64,000 bases of DNA, from assembly GCF_900103635.1 (NCBI RefSeq), contig NZ_FMXK01000013.1:1-64000 (forward strand), written 5' to 3'. This DNA comes from Butyrivibrio sp. INlla18. GTDB lineage: Bacteria > Bacillota > Clostridia > Lachnospirales > Lachnospiraceae. Shown here piece after piece: positions 1 to 6,909 of the stretch. The notes under the pieces were generated by a model. That model saw nothing but the letters and a program-made list of their open reading frames with translations. It did no database searches and was not told where the DNA came from. Made by a program: the position numbers and the translations under genes. Every line of letters begins with the position of its first letter. Positions within the stretch are counted from its first letter, which is position 1.

Positions 1-24
1 AATGTGCCTCAAAGACGAGTTTGT

Positions 25-53
25 TTCAAAGAATTTAAAGTAAGAAATATAAT
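25..53 (+). promoter_or_regulatory. Possible promoter of the structured RNA
   Basis: A TATAAT hexamer at 48-53 lies 17 bases after TTCAAA at 25-30, which matches four of six bases of the -35 consensus. Transcription would begin near 60, just before the GC-rich element. The -35 box is weak, so the assignment is tentative. Bases 1-24 show nothing recognisable. Confidence 0.35.
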
Positions 54-59
54 GCCATG

Positions 60-190
60 AACATAAAAATCCAAAGGATGAACAAAAATAAACTTCAGGC
101 TGGCGGCCCCACTTAGCTGAACTAGGCAGAGGCATGGCGCGGCCCCAGTGAACCAGCCAGCGGCTATCCCCAAACTGTGAATGGTAACTA
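60..190 (+). ncRNA. GC-rich structured non-coding RNA, possibly raiA-motif class
   Basis: About 80 bases (95-172) are strikingly GC-rich inside AT-rich flanks, and no ORF covers them. Nested pairings are visible: GGAT 76-79 with ATCC 166-169, GGCTGG 98-103 with CCAGCC 153-158, ACT 111-113 with AGT 147-149, and a small TAG/CTA hairpin at 114-124. The motif GCGGCCCCA occurs twice (103-111 and 139-147). Strand is inferred from the possible upstream promoter and from the AT-rich tail. The pattern reminds me of the raiA-motif ornate RNA of Firmicutes, but that is recall and not a search. No clear terminator follows, so the 3' end is uncertain. It could instead be another conserved RNA class or the opposite strand. 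Confidence 0.5.
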
Positions 191-201
191 CAAAAAAGCT
201 A

Positions 202-230
202 TTGAAAAAAAAATTATACTAAAGTATTAT
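202..230 (+). promoter_or_regulatory. Promoter of the riboswitch-folT transcript
   Basis: TTGAAA at 202-207 and TATTAT at 225-230 are separated by exactly 17 bases, each matching five of six consensus positions. The transcript would start near 237, about 18 bases before the riboswitch. Confidence 0.6.
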
Positions 231-254
231 GATGCTAGAAAATAAAAATCAAAC

Positions 255-348
255 GCAGAGTAGAGACATAAGCGTTAAGTGCCTTTTGAACAGGGAGTTG
301 TCATTAGGACGAAGGATTATCCGCGGTTTACGTCTCGCATCCCGCTGC
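255..348 (+). promoter_or_regulatory. Tetrahydrofolate (THF) riboswitch
   Basis: The region carries the conserved strings of the THF riboswitch class: AGAGTAGA (256-263), GCGTTAAGTG (272-281), GGGA (293-296), CCGCGG (321-326) and GCATCCCGCT (337-346). P1 pairs GCAG 255-258 with CTGC 345-348. P2 pairs GAGAC 263-267 with GTCTC 332-336. GGGA 293-296 can form the pseudoknot with TCCC 340-343. It lies ahead of folT, the usual target of this class. Downstream, CCTCC at 372-376 can pair with the folT Shine-Dalgarno GGAGG at 402-406, and ACATCG 350-355 can pair with CGATGT 376-381. This suggests translational control in which folate hides the ribosome site; the mechanism is inferred. Confidence 0.88.
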
Positions 349-413
349 TACATCGATTGAATATCTTTTGTCCTCCGATGTGGTAAAGGAATAACTGCAA
401 AGGAGGTATTATT

Positions 414-1046
414 ATGAATGAATTTCTAGAATCTAGCACAAACTCCAAATTACTAAGTAAAGAAAGATTAAGTCCAAAAAACATGAATCAGCTTACTGAT
501 ACCAGAGTTATGGTATTTTGCGGAGTCATGGGAGCAATTGCTGTTGTCCTTAGCTCAGTTGCAACTATCAAGATCGGCGACTTCTTAAGGATTGGTTTTT
601 CAAGTATTCCAAACCAGATAGTCGCTTTCCTCTTTGGACCATGGATCGGTATGATCTTTGGCGGCGCCATGGATATAGTAAAGTTCATGGTTCACCCTGA
701 TGGACAGTTTAACTTCTTGTTCACTTTAGTACCAATGGTAAGTGGTCTTATTTACGGATTCTTCCTTTACAAAAGGCCTATTAAGATCTGGAATATCTTT
801 GTTGCAGAGCTTCTTGTTAAGATCATCTGTAACCTTGGGATGAACACCTATTTCATCATGCTCACAACAGGAAATGCCTTTAAAGCTATCATGCTTCCAA
901 GAGTACTTACAAATGCTGGTAAGCTTCCATGTGACGTAGCCATCATGCTCATCCTCTTACCTATCATCAACAAGATCATAAGACCAGAGTTTGAATCAAG
1001 CAGAAAGCCACATGGCAATGTAGTATGCAAGCCAAAGGAAAACTAA
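414..1046 (+). CDS. folT: Folate-family ECF transporter substrate-binding (S) component FolT
   Basis: The 210-residue protein is a small integral membrane subunit that captures folate and docks on a shared EcfA/EcfA'/EcfT energising module. After a polar N-terminus of about 30 residues it has roughly six hydrophobic segments. The stretch around residues 56-100 (LRIGFSSIPNQIVAFLFGP, then GAMDIVKF) is typical of the folate S-component family. The start at 414 is fixed by AGGAGG at 401-406. A THF riboswitch directly upstream independently points to folate. The energising genes are not in this window, so it must share a module encoded elsewhere, as group II ECF S components do. A bidirectional terminator separates it from convergent gpsA. 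Confidence 0.88.
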   Translation: MNEFLESSTNSKLLSKERLSPKNMNQLTDTRVMVFCGVMGAIAVVLSSVATIKIGDFLRIGFSSIPNQIVAFLFGPWIGMIFGGAMDIVKFMVHPDGQFNFLFTLVPMVSGLIYGFFLYKRPIKIWNIFVAELLVKIICNLGMNTYFIMLTTGNAFKAIMLPRVLTNAGKLPCDVAIMLILLPIINKIIRPEFESSRKPHGNVVCKPKEN

Positions 1047-1073
1047 TAATTACAGGAATATAGCAAAGAAAAA

Positions 1074-1106
1074 AACAGCTTCCTCACCAATCGAGGGAGC
1101 TGTTTT
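1074..1106. terminator. Bidirectional terminator between folT and gpsA
   Basis: AACAGCTTCCTC (1074-1085) pairs with GAGGGAGCTGTT (1093-1104), with one G-T pair. It has an A-run upstream and a T-run downstream, so it can serve both convergent genes. The gpsA stop codon lies inside the stem. Confidence 0.75.
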
Positions 1107-2106
1107 CTGTTCTCTTATCTCTTTCCATCAGATCGCTAAGAGCATCTTCTGGTTTCTTACCTTTAAAGAGTATCTCATTTACTTCTGCCACTATAGGCAT
1201 CTCAACTTCGTATTTATCAGCAAGTTTAAGTGCAGCTTTGGCACTATATACGCCTTCTACAACCATCTTAACTTCGTCCATGGCTTCCTGATAGGATTTG
1301 CCCTGTCCAATAAGGATTCCTGCTCTTCTGTTTCTAGAATGCATAGAAGCGCAGGTAACAATAAGATCACCTATTCCTGAAAGTCCGCTAAAGGTCTCAA
1401 GTTTGCCGCCCATAGCCATTCCAAGTCTGGACATTTCGGCGATTCCTCTTGTAATAAGAGCTGCCTTGGCGTTATCTCCACATCCAAGACCATCAGCTAT
1501 ACCAGCAGCAAGAGCAATTACATTCTTGAGGGCTGCGCCTATCTCAATTCCCAGCATATCAGGACTTGTATAGACTCTAAATACATTATTCATAAATACG
1601 TTCTGTACGTATCTAGCAATATCTTTGTCAAAAGCACCAACAACTATAGATGTTGGCATTTTGCGTCCTACCTCCTCAGCATGAGAAGGTCCTGAAAGTA
1701 CGCATACATTACATCCTGGAATCTCATCAAGGATGACGTCAGACATGAGCATCATAGTGTCTTCCTCGATACCCTTTGAACAGTTGACGATGATCTGCTT
1801 ACTTTCCTTAGTAGGATTGATATATGGAGCAATAAGCTTAACTGTCTCTCTCATATGGGCAGAAGGAATAACAAGAACGATGATGTCCTTGTCTTCGACA
1901 GCTTCCTGAATCTTGGAGGTGTAGATAACATCCTCTGGAAGCTTAACTTCAGGGAGCTTATCTTCATTGCCGTGATAACTTTTAAGTTTTTCTACTGTAG
2001 AATCACTTCTGGACCAGATAGTAACCTTGTGTCCATTATTGGTAAGTAGGTATGCAAGGGCTATACCCCAGCTTCCTGCACCAATTATTCCGATGTTTTT
2101 ACTCAC
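1084..2106 (-). CDS. gpsA: Glycerol-3-phosphate dehydrogenase [NAD(P)+] GpsA
   Basis: GpsA reduces dihydroxyacetone phosphate to sn-glycerol 3-phosphate, the backbone for phospholipids. The 340-residue length is normal. The N-terminal Rossmann motif IGAGSWG covers residues 8-14, the family motif SGPSHAEEV lies near 140, and the catalytic lysine region GAALKNVIALAAG is near 193. The start codon is GTG at 2106, preceded by GAGGG seven bases upstream. It follows plsY by 13 bases. The pair is functionally coherent: GpsA makes the acceptor that PlsY acylates. The run DUF512 gene, der, plsY, gpsA is compact and probably one operon, ending at the terminator at 1074-1106. Confidence 0.95.
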   Translation of the reverse strand: MSKNIGIIGAGSWGIALAYLLTNNGHKVTIWSRSDSTVEKLKSYHGNEDKLPEVKLPEDVIYTSKIQEAVEDKDIIVLVIPSAHMRETVKLIAPYINPTKESKQIIVNCSKGIEEDTMMLMSDVILDEIPGCNVCVLSGPSHAEEVGRKMPTSIVVGAFDKDIARYVQNVFMNNVFRVYTSPDMLGIEIGAALKNVIALAAGIADGLGCGDNAKAALITRGIAEMSRLGMAMGGKLETFSGLSGIGDLIVTCASMHSRNRRAGILIGQGKSYQEAMDEVKMVVEGVYSAKAALKLADKYEVEMPIVAEVNEILFKGKKPEDALSDLMERDKRTENSSLDW

Positions 2107-2119
2107 AATTTTCCCTCAT

Positions 2120-2821
2120 TTAGTCAATCTTGTTCTTTTTAAACAAATATGTTTTTCTCTCATTTCCAGATAAAAGCTTCTGGATATTGGTTCTATGCTG
2201 ATAAAAAGCAAGAACAGTCATAAGGAATGCTACTATATACATCTCGATTCTAATGCCCTGAGGCATAGCATCGATAGCCATCTTGCAGATTCCTGTCTGA
2301 CCTTCAACAATAAGCTGGATAAAAAAGCATGTATAAAGGCAAAGGCTTCCAAGTGATACATAATGTGTAATATTAAATGGAATAAGGAAAGCAAGAAGAC
2401 CAACTACAACGAAAGGAGTTCCTGTTGCAATGATATAGCCTGATGTAACTGCTATCCCTTTGCCACCCTTAAACTTAAGGAAGAATGGGAAATCATGTCC
2501 AAGTACGCATCCAGCAGCTGTGTAGATCTTAAGGAAGTAATTGTAGCTAGTATATACTTCACTTCCAAACATCTGCTTAAATACAAATCCTGTAAGGAAT
2601 ATAGCAAAGATGCACTTGATCATATCTCCAAAAAGAACTATGAAACCAGCCTTAGTTCCAAGTACTCTCAAAGTATTTGTAGTACCTGCGTTACCACTTC
2701 CAACCTTGCGGATATCTACTCCTTTAAGTCTTCCATACAAAACTGCTGTCTGGAACATACCAAATGCATATCCAACAACAAGGCAAAATAATCTAACCCC
2801 AAACAAACTTAAGCTGTTCAT
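2120..2821 (-). CDS. plsY: Glycerol-3-phosphate acyltransferase PlsY
   Basis: PlsY transfers the acyl group of acyl-phosphate (made by PlsX, encoded here at 39962-40972) to glycerol 3-phosphate, the first step of phospholipid synthesis in most bacteria. The 233-residue membrane protein shows the two conserved cytoplasmic motifs GSGNAGTTN (41-49) and GHDFPFFLKFKGGKG (108-122), with several hydrophobic helices. The ORF is open to 2884, but that would overlap der; the ATG at 2821 lies four bases after the der stop codon and gives a length close to the family's. A polar, basic tail follows the last helix. Confidence 0.93.
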   Translation of the reverse strand: MNSLSLFGVRLFCLVVGYAFGMFQTAVLYGRLKGVDIRKVGSGNAGTTNTLRVLGTKAGFIVLFGDMIKCIFAIFLTGFVFKQMFGSEVYTSYNYFLKIYTAAGCVLGHDFPFFLKFKGGKGIAVTSGYIIATGTPFVVVGLLAFLIPFNITHYVSLGSLCLYTCFFIQLIVEGQTGICKMAIDAMPQGIRIEMYIVAFLMTVLAFYQHRTNIQKLLSGNERKTYLFKKNKID

Positions 2822-2825
2822 GTCT

Positions 2826-4154
2826 TTATTTATCCTCTTTTCTCTCCCTGATAATGAATCTAAGTGGTGTGCCCTTAAATCCAAAGGCCTCTCTTATCTG
2901 GTTCTCAATATATCTAGTGTAACTAAAGTGCATAAGCTTCTTGTCATTAACAAATATTACAAATGTCGGAGGCTTAACTGAAGCCTGAGTGATGTAATAA
3001 AGCTTAAGGATCTTGCCCTTATCACTAGGTGGCTGCTGCATAACAACTGCCTGTGTCATGATCTCATTAAGTACACCTGTTGCAACTCTAAGTGCATGGT
3101 TCTCGCTGACCATATCGATCATGTCATAGAGCTTTACAAGTCTCTGACCTGTCTCAGCTGAAATAAAGATGATCTCGGCATAGTTCATGAAGGCAAGTGT
3201 GTTTCTGATATCCTTGGTGAACTCTTTTACTGAGTGATTGTCTTTTTCAATAAGATCCCACTTATTAACAGCAATGATAACAGCTTTACCACTTTCGTGT
3301 GCTATACCTGCAATCTTGGCATCCTGCTCTGTTACGCCTTCTTCTGCATTGATAACAAGGATTGCTATATCAGCTCTTTCTACAGCGCCTACAGTTCTAA
3401 CGATCATGTAATGCTCAAGCTCATCCTTGATCTTGTTCTTTCTACGAAGACCAGCTGTATCAATGAAGGTGTATTTCTTGCCATTGTACTTAACTTCTGT
3501 GTCGATGGCATCACGTGTAGTACCTGCAATATCAGAAACGATAAGTCTGTTCTCGCCAATAAGCTTATTGATGATAGATGACTTACCAACGTTTGGCTTA
3601 CCAATGATAGCGATCTTGGTAGTGTCATCCTCAGTGTCGCCTATCGAATCCTTTACAAAGTGGCTTACAACCTCTTCTAAAAGATCACCGATTCCCTGCT
3701 TGTTGATAGCTGAAATAGGGAATGGCTCGCCAATTCCAAGGTTATAGAATTCATAAACATCAAGGCTATCTCTATTGTAGTTATCAACCTTATTGACACA
3801 AAGTACGATCGGCTTACCTGATTTACGGAGCATATCAGCTACCTTTGAATCAGAATCAGTAAGTCCCTGCTTGACATCAACCATAAAGATGATGACATCA
3901 GCTGTATCAATAGCGATCTGAGCCTGTTCTCTCATCTGAGACAAGATAACATCCTTTGAATCAGGCTCGATACCACCTGTATCAATAAGTGTAAAGTTAT
4001 GATTAAGCCATTCAACGTCCTGATAGATCCTATCTCTTGTTACGCCAGGTGTATCCTGAACAATAGCGATCCTGCTACCAGCAAGAGCATTAAACAAAGT
4101 AGATTTACCAACGTTTGGCCTTCCTACTACTGCAACAATATTTTTTCTACTCAT
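2826..4154 (-). CDS. der: Ribosome-assembly GTPase Der (EngA)
   Basis: Der is an essential GTPase that helps mature the 50S subunit. The 442-residue protein has two tandem GTPase domains, each with its own P-loop: GRPNVGKST at residues 11-19 and GKPNVGKSS near 187. Each also has DTGG or DTAG switch II motifs and NKVD or NKWD specificity motifs. A KH-like C-terminal domain ends in a basic tail. The gene sits three bases after the DUF512 gene and four bases before plsY, which implies cotranscription. Co-occurrence of der with a DUF512 gene and plsY-gpsA is common in Clostridia, as far as I recall. Confidence 0.96.
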   Translation of the reverse strand: MSRKNIVAVVGRPNVGKSTLFNALAGSRIAIVQDTPGVTRDRIYQDVEWLNHNFTLIDTGGIEPDSKDVILSQMREQAQIAIDTADVIIFMVDVKQGLTDSDSKVADMLRKSGKPIVLCVNKVDNYNRDSLDVYEFYNLGIGEPFPISAINKQGIGDLLEEVVSHFVKDSIGDTEDDTTKIAIIGKPNVGKSSIINKLIGENRLIVSDIAGTTRDAIDTEVKYNGKKYTFIDTAGLRRKNKIKDELEHYMIVRTVGAVERADIAILVINAEEGVTEQDAKIAGIAHESGKAVIIAVNKWDLIEKDNHSVKEFTKDIRNTLAFMNYAEIIFISAETGQRLVKLYDMIDMVSENHALRVATGVLNEIMTQAVVMQQPPSDKGKILKLYYITQASVKPPTFVIFVNDKKLMHFSYTRYIENQIREAFGFKGTPLRFIIRERKEDK

Positions 4155-4157
4155 TTC

Positions 4158-5522
4158 TTATCCTTTATATAATTCATCTTCTGGAATATCTAAAAGGAGG
4201 GATACAAGATTGTGTCCATCACACTTGGATATTCCTACATTAGTATCAAGAGCCTTCTCTATATCTCCAATGCGAACATCATCTAAGAGATAATCCTCGC
4301 CACTTCTTAAGAGATTCTCTGGAAGATACAAAGTGCTGCCAAGTTCCCTGCCCTTAAGCTGTTTAATAATGTCCTGACCAGTTAAAAGCCCGGAAACTGT
4401 GATCCTCTCGCCAAAAAACTCATTTATTATCTCATAAACATGTACCTTAAGTCCAGTTGAAACTTTCATAGCTTTTTCAACCAGCTCTTTTATGCAAGGA
4501 TACACGAGTCTACCTGTAGCAAGGGAAATCTCTCTGTTAAGTCCTGCAAGGTGATCAGCGTGCTCAGAAACAGCGATCTCAAGAGCTTCATCAAACTCAT
4601 CCATCAAAAGTCTGACCATTCCTACGCCGTTTTCAAGCTGGATATATCCGTCATACCTCTCTGCCTCTGGAAAATCCCTTCCAGCAAGGAAGTACCACTC
4701 GTCACTGGCGTGAATAAAGTGGATGCCATGCTCGTCGTATATCTTGCGCTGCCAGCTCTCGATAAGATCAATAACCTCAGCAGCATCCTCAGCATTAAAT
4801 GGTTCAAGAGGATAAAGACCGTCTCTATACTTGGAAAGACCAACCGGAACTACAGATACGCTCTGAAGATTAGGAATGTACTTGGACATATCCCTAATAG
4901 ATCTCTCAAGCTCTGCTCCGTCGTTAACTCCCTTACACAGAACAATCTGGCCATTAAGCTCTATACCAGAACCTGGTGCGCAGAGTCTGTCCACTTTCTT
5001 GAGTGCTTCACCTGCAAATCTGTTACCAAGCATCTTGCAACGAAGCTCTGGATTGGTAGTCTGAAAAGATACATTGATAGGCGATAAGTGATACTTAAGG
5101 ATCCTGTCTATATCTGCATCAGACATGTTAGTAAGTGTTACGTAATTACCCTGCAAAAATGAAAGTCTTGAATCATCATCTTTAAAATAAAGAGTATCTC
5201 TCATACCCTTTGGCATCTGGTCTATGAAGCAAAAGATACAATTATTGGAACAACGTCTGTAGTTGTCCATAAGTCCATTTTCAAATTCAATACCAAGATC
5301 TTCGTAATAATCCTTGTCTATATCAAGTAGCCACTCTTCGCCATTTTCTTTGAGGATCAGCACATCAAGATGTTCATCCTGAACAAGATACTGGTAGTCA
5401 AAGATATCTGTGATCTCCTGATCGTTTATCTTAAGAAGTCTGTCTCCTGGTTCGATATTTAATTCTTCAGCAATACTATTCTCATCTATTCTTCCGATAA
5501 GATGACCTTTTTCTTTTGGCAT
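4158..5522 (-). CDS. DUF512 family protein: PDZ-like domain plus radical-SAM-like Fe-S domain
   Basis: The 454-residue protein begins with a PDZ-like domain (about 1-60, GDRLLKIN motif). This is followed by a CxxxCxxC cluster motif at C91, C95 and C98 that resembles a radical-SAM 4Fe-4S site, then a TIM-barrel-like region, and ends with the DUF512 domain. The ORF opens at 5594, but ATG 5522 has AAAGGA eight bases upstream and fits the usual family length. The function is unknown; the family was first called a cyanobacterial-type Fe-S oxidoreductase. Being the first gene of a der-plsY-gpsA run hints at a role in ribosome assembly or RNA modification, but that is guilt by association only. Confidence 0.85.
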   Translation of the reverse strand: MPKEKGHLIGRIDENSIAEELNIEPGDRLLKINDQEITDIFDYQYLVQDEHLDVLILKENGEEWLLDIDKDYYEDLGIEFENGLMDNYRRCSNNCIFCFIDQMPKGMRDTLYFKDDDSRLSFLQGNYVTLTNMSDADIDRILKYHLSPINVSFQTTNPELRCKMLGNRFAGEALKKVDRLCAPGSGIELNGQIVLCKGVNDGAELERSIRDMSKYIPNLQSVSVVPVGLSKYRDGLYPLEPFNAEDAAEVIDLIESWQRKIYDEHGIHFIHASDEWYFLAGRDFPEAERYDGYIQLENGVGMVRLLMDEFDEALEIAVSEHADHLAGLNREISLATGRLVYPCIKELVEKAMKVSTGLKVHVYEIINEFFGERITVSGLLTGQDIIKQLKGRELGSTLYLPENLLRSGEDYLLDDVRIGDIEKALDTNVGISKCDGHNLVSLLLDIPEDELYKG

Positions 5523-5657
5523 AAAAATTTCCTTTAACTTTAAATACTTCGCCACAATATTATACATTTTTTTTATTGACGTGTCAGCATTCATGATGGT
5601 AAAACAATAAATGTAGAATTATGTTCTTTTATAAATCACAAAAAGGAAGGGATTATT

Positions 5658-6857
5658 ATGCCAGATTTTCACAAGCTGGAAGGTACTATTCCAGTTGCCC
5701 CACTTAGTCTTATTGTTATGGAGTCAGCAAGGGAACTTGGTGATAGCGTAGACCGCTATATTTCAGAGTTCAGACACGACTTATATAAAATGCCAGAGAA
5801 TGATCCCGCTTTTCATGGATATGTAAAAAATACTTATCAGACAGCTTACAGCCTCGACAGATTCGGAAGTGGCGAAGCTAAATGTACCATCAACGAGAGT
5901 GTTCGCGGAAGCGATGTTTATATTCTCACTGATGTATGTAACTACAGCATTACATACAAGATGTACAACTATATCAATCACAAATCTCCTGACGATCATT
6001 ATCAGGATCTTAAGAGAGTCATTGGTGCTATCACAGGTAAAGCCAAAAGAATAAATGTTATCATGCCTTTCCTTTATGAAGGCCGTCAGCATAAGAGAAA
6101 TGGAATGGAATCTCTTGATGCAGCTCAGATGTTCAAGGAACTTCATGACATGGGTATTTCAAACTTCATCACTTTTGATGCTCATGATCCAAGAATTTCA
6201 AACGCTAAGCCACTTGGCGGATTTGATAATTTCCTTGCATCATATCAGTTTATGAAGGCTCTTTTATCTCACATTGATGACCTTATCGTAGACAAGGATC
6301 ACCTTACTGTTATCAGCCCGGATGAAGGTGCTTTGGACAGAGCCGTATACTTTGCCAACGTAATCGGTGCTGACACTGGTATGTTCTACAAAAGACGTGA
6401 CTACGCACACGTAGTTAACGGTTCTAACCCTATTGTTGCTCACGAATTCCTTGGTTCTGATATTTCAGGTCGTGACGTTATCGTAATCGATGATATGATC
6501 TCATCAGGATCAAGTATGATAGATACAGCCAAACAGCTCAAGAATATGGGCGCTAAGCGAGTATTCATATGCACAACCTTTGGTCTTTTCACAAATGGTA
6601 TGAGTAAGTTTGATGAAGGCTACAAGAATGGCTACTTCGACGCAGTCATCACTACTAACCTCACATACATGAACGAAGAGATTACTTCAAAAGAATATGT
6701 ATTCATCGCTGATATGGGTAAATTCCTTGCAACTATCATTGATTTCCTCAATCACGATGCTTCAATGTCTACAGTCAACATGCCAACAGACAAGATCCAC
6801 GAGATCGTTGGTAAGTACAACTCAGGCTGCAAGACTCCTGAAGAGTTATTTGAATAA
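5658..6857 (+). CDS. prs: Ribose-phosphate pyrophosphokinase (PRPP synthase), long divergent form
   Basis: It makes 5-phosphoribosyl-1-pyrophosphate from ribose 5-phosphate and ATP for nucleotide, histidine and tryptophan synthesis. The 399 residues exceed the usual 310-320 of Prs. The PRPP-binding loop is at 274-290 (VIVIDDMISSGSSMIDT). The region that in classical Prs reads DLHxxQIxGFF is here FDAHDPR (173-179) followed by GGFDNF. YEGRQHKR (140-147) corresponds to the ATP-binding flexible-loop region. Extra length lies at the N-terminus and C-terminus. GGAAGG about 10 bases upstream marks the start. The gene stands alone between oppositely oriented neighbours and ends at its own terminator. 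It belongs to a divergent Prs class seen in Clostridia; isozyme status cannot be judged from this window. Confidence 0.88.
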   Translation: MPDFHKLEGTIPVAPLSLIVMESARELGDSVDRYISEFRHDLYKMPENDPAFHGYVKNTYQTAYSLDRFGSGEAKCTINESVRGSDVYILTDVCNYSITYKMYNYINHKSPDDHYQDLKRVIGAITGKAKRINVIMPFLYEGRQHKRNGMESLDAAQMFKELHDMGISNFITFDAHDPRISNAKPLGGFDNFLASYQFMKALLSHIDDLIVDKDHLTVISPDEGALDRAVYFANVIGADTGMFYKRRDYAHVVNGSNPIVAHEFLGSDISGRDVIVIDDMISSGSSMIDTAKQLKNMGAKRVFICTTFGLFTNGMSKFDEGYKNGYFDAVITTNLTYMNEEITSKEYVFIADMGKFLATIIDFLNHDASMSTVNMPTDKIHEIVGKYNSGCKTPEELFE

Positions 6858-6870
6858 TCTTTTGCAAAAT

Positions 6871-6899
6871 AAAACGAGGCTTTTACAGCCTCGTTTTTT
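6871..6899. terminator. Bidirectional terminator between prs and the histidine kinase gene
   Basis: A perfect 10-bp stem, AAAACGAGGC (6871-6880) with GCCTCGTTTT (6888-6897), has T-runs in both directions and serves both convergent genes. Confidence 0.88.
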
Positions 6900-6909
6900 A
6901 TTGCCTTTA

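Noticed and set aside
5576..5581. TTGACG as -35 box of prs
   Set aside because: No convincing -10 box lies 16-18 bases downstream.
5523..5594. N-terminal extension of the DUF512 protein
   Set aside because: The extra 24 residues lack family similarity, and ATG 5522 has a suitable ribosome site.
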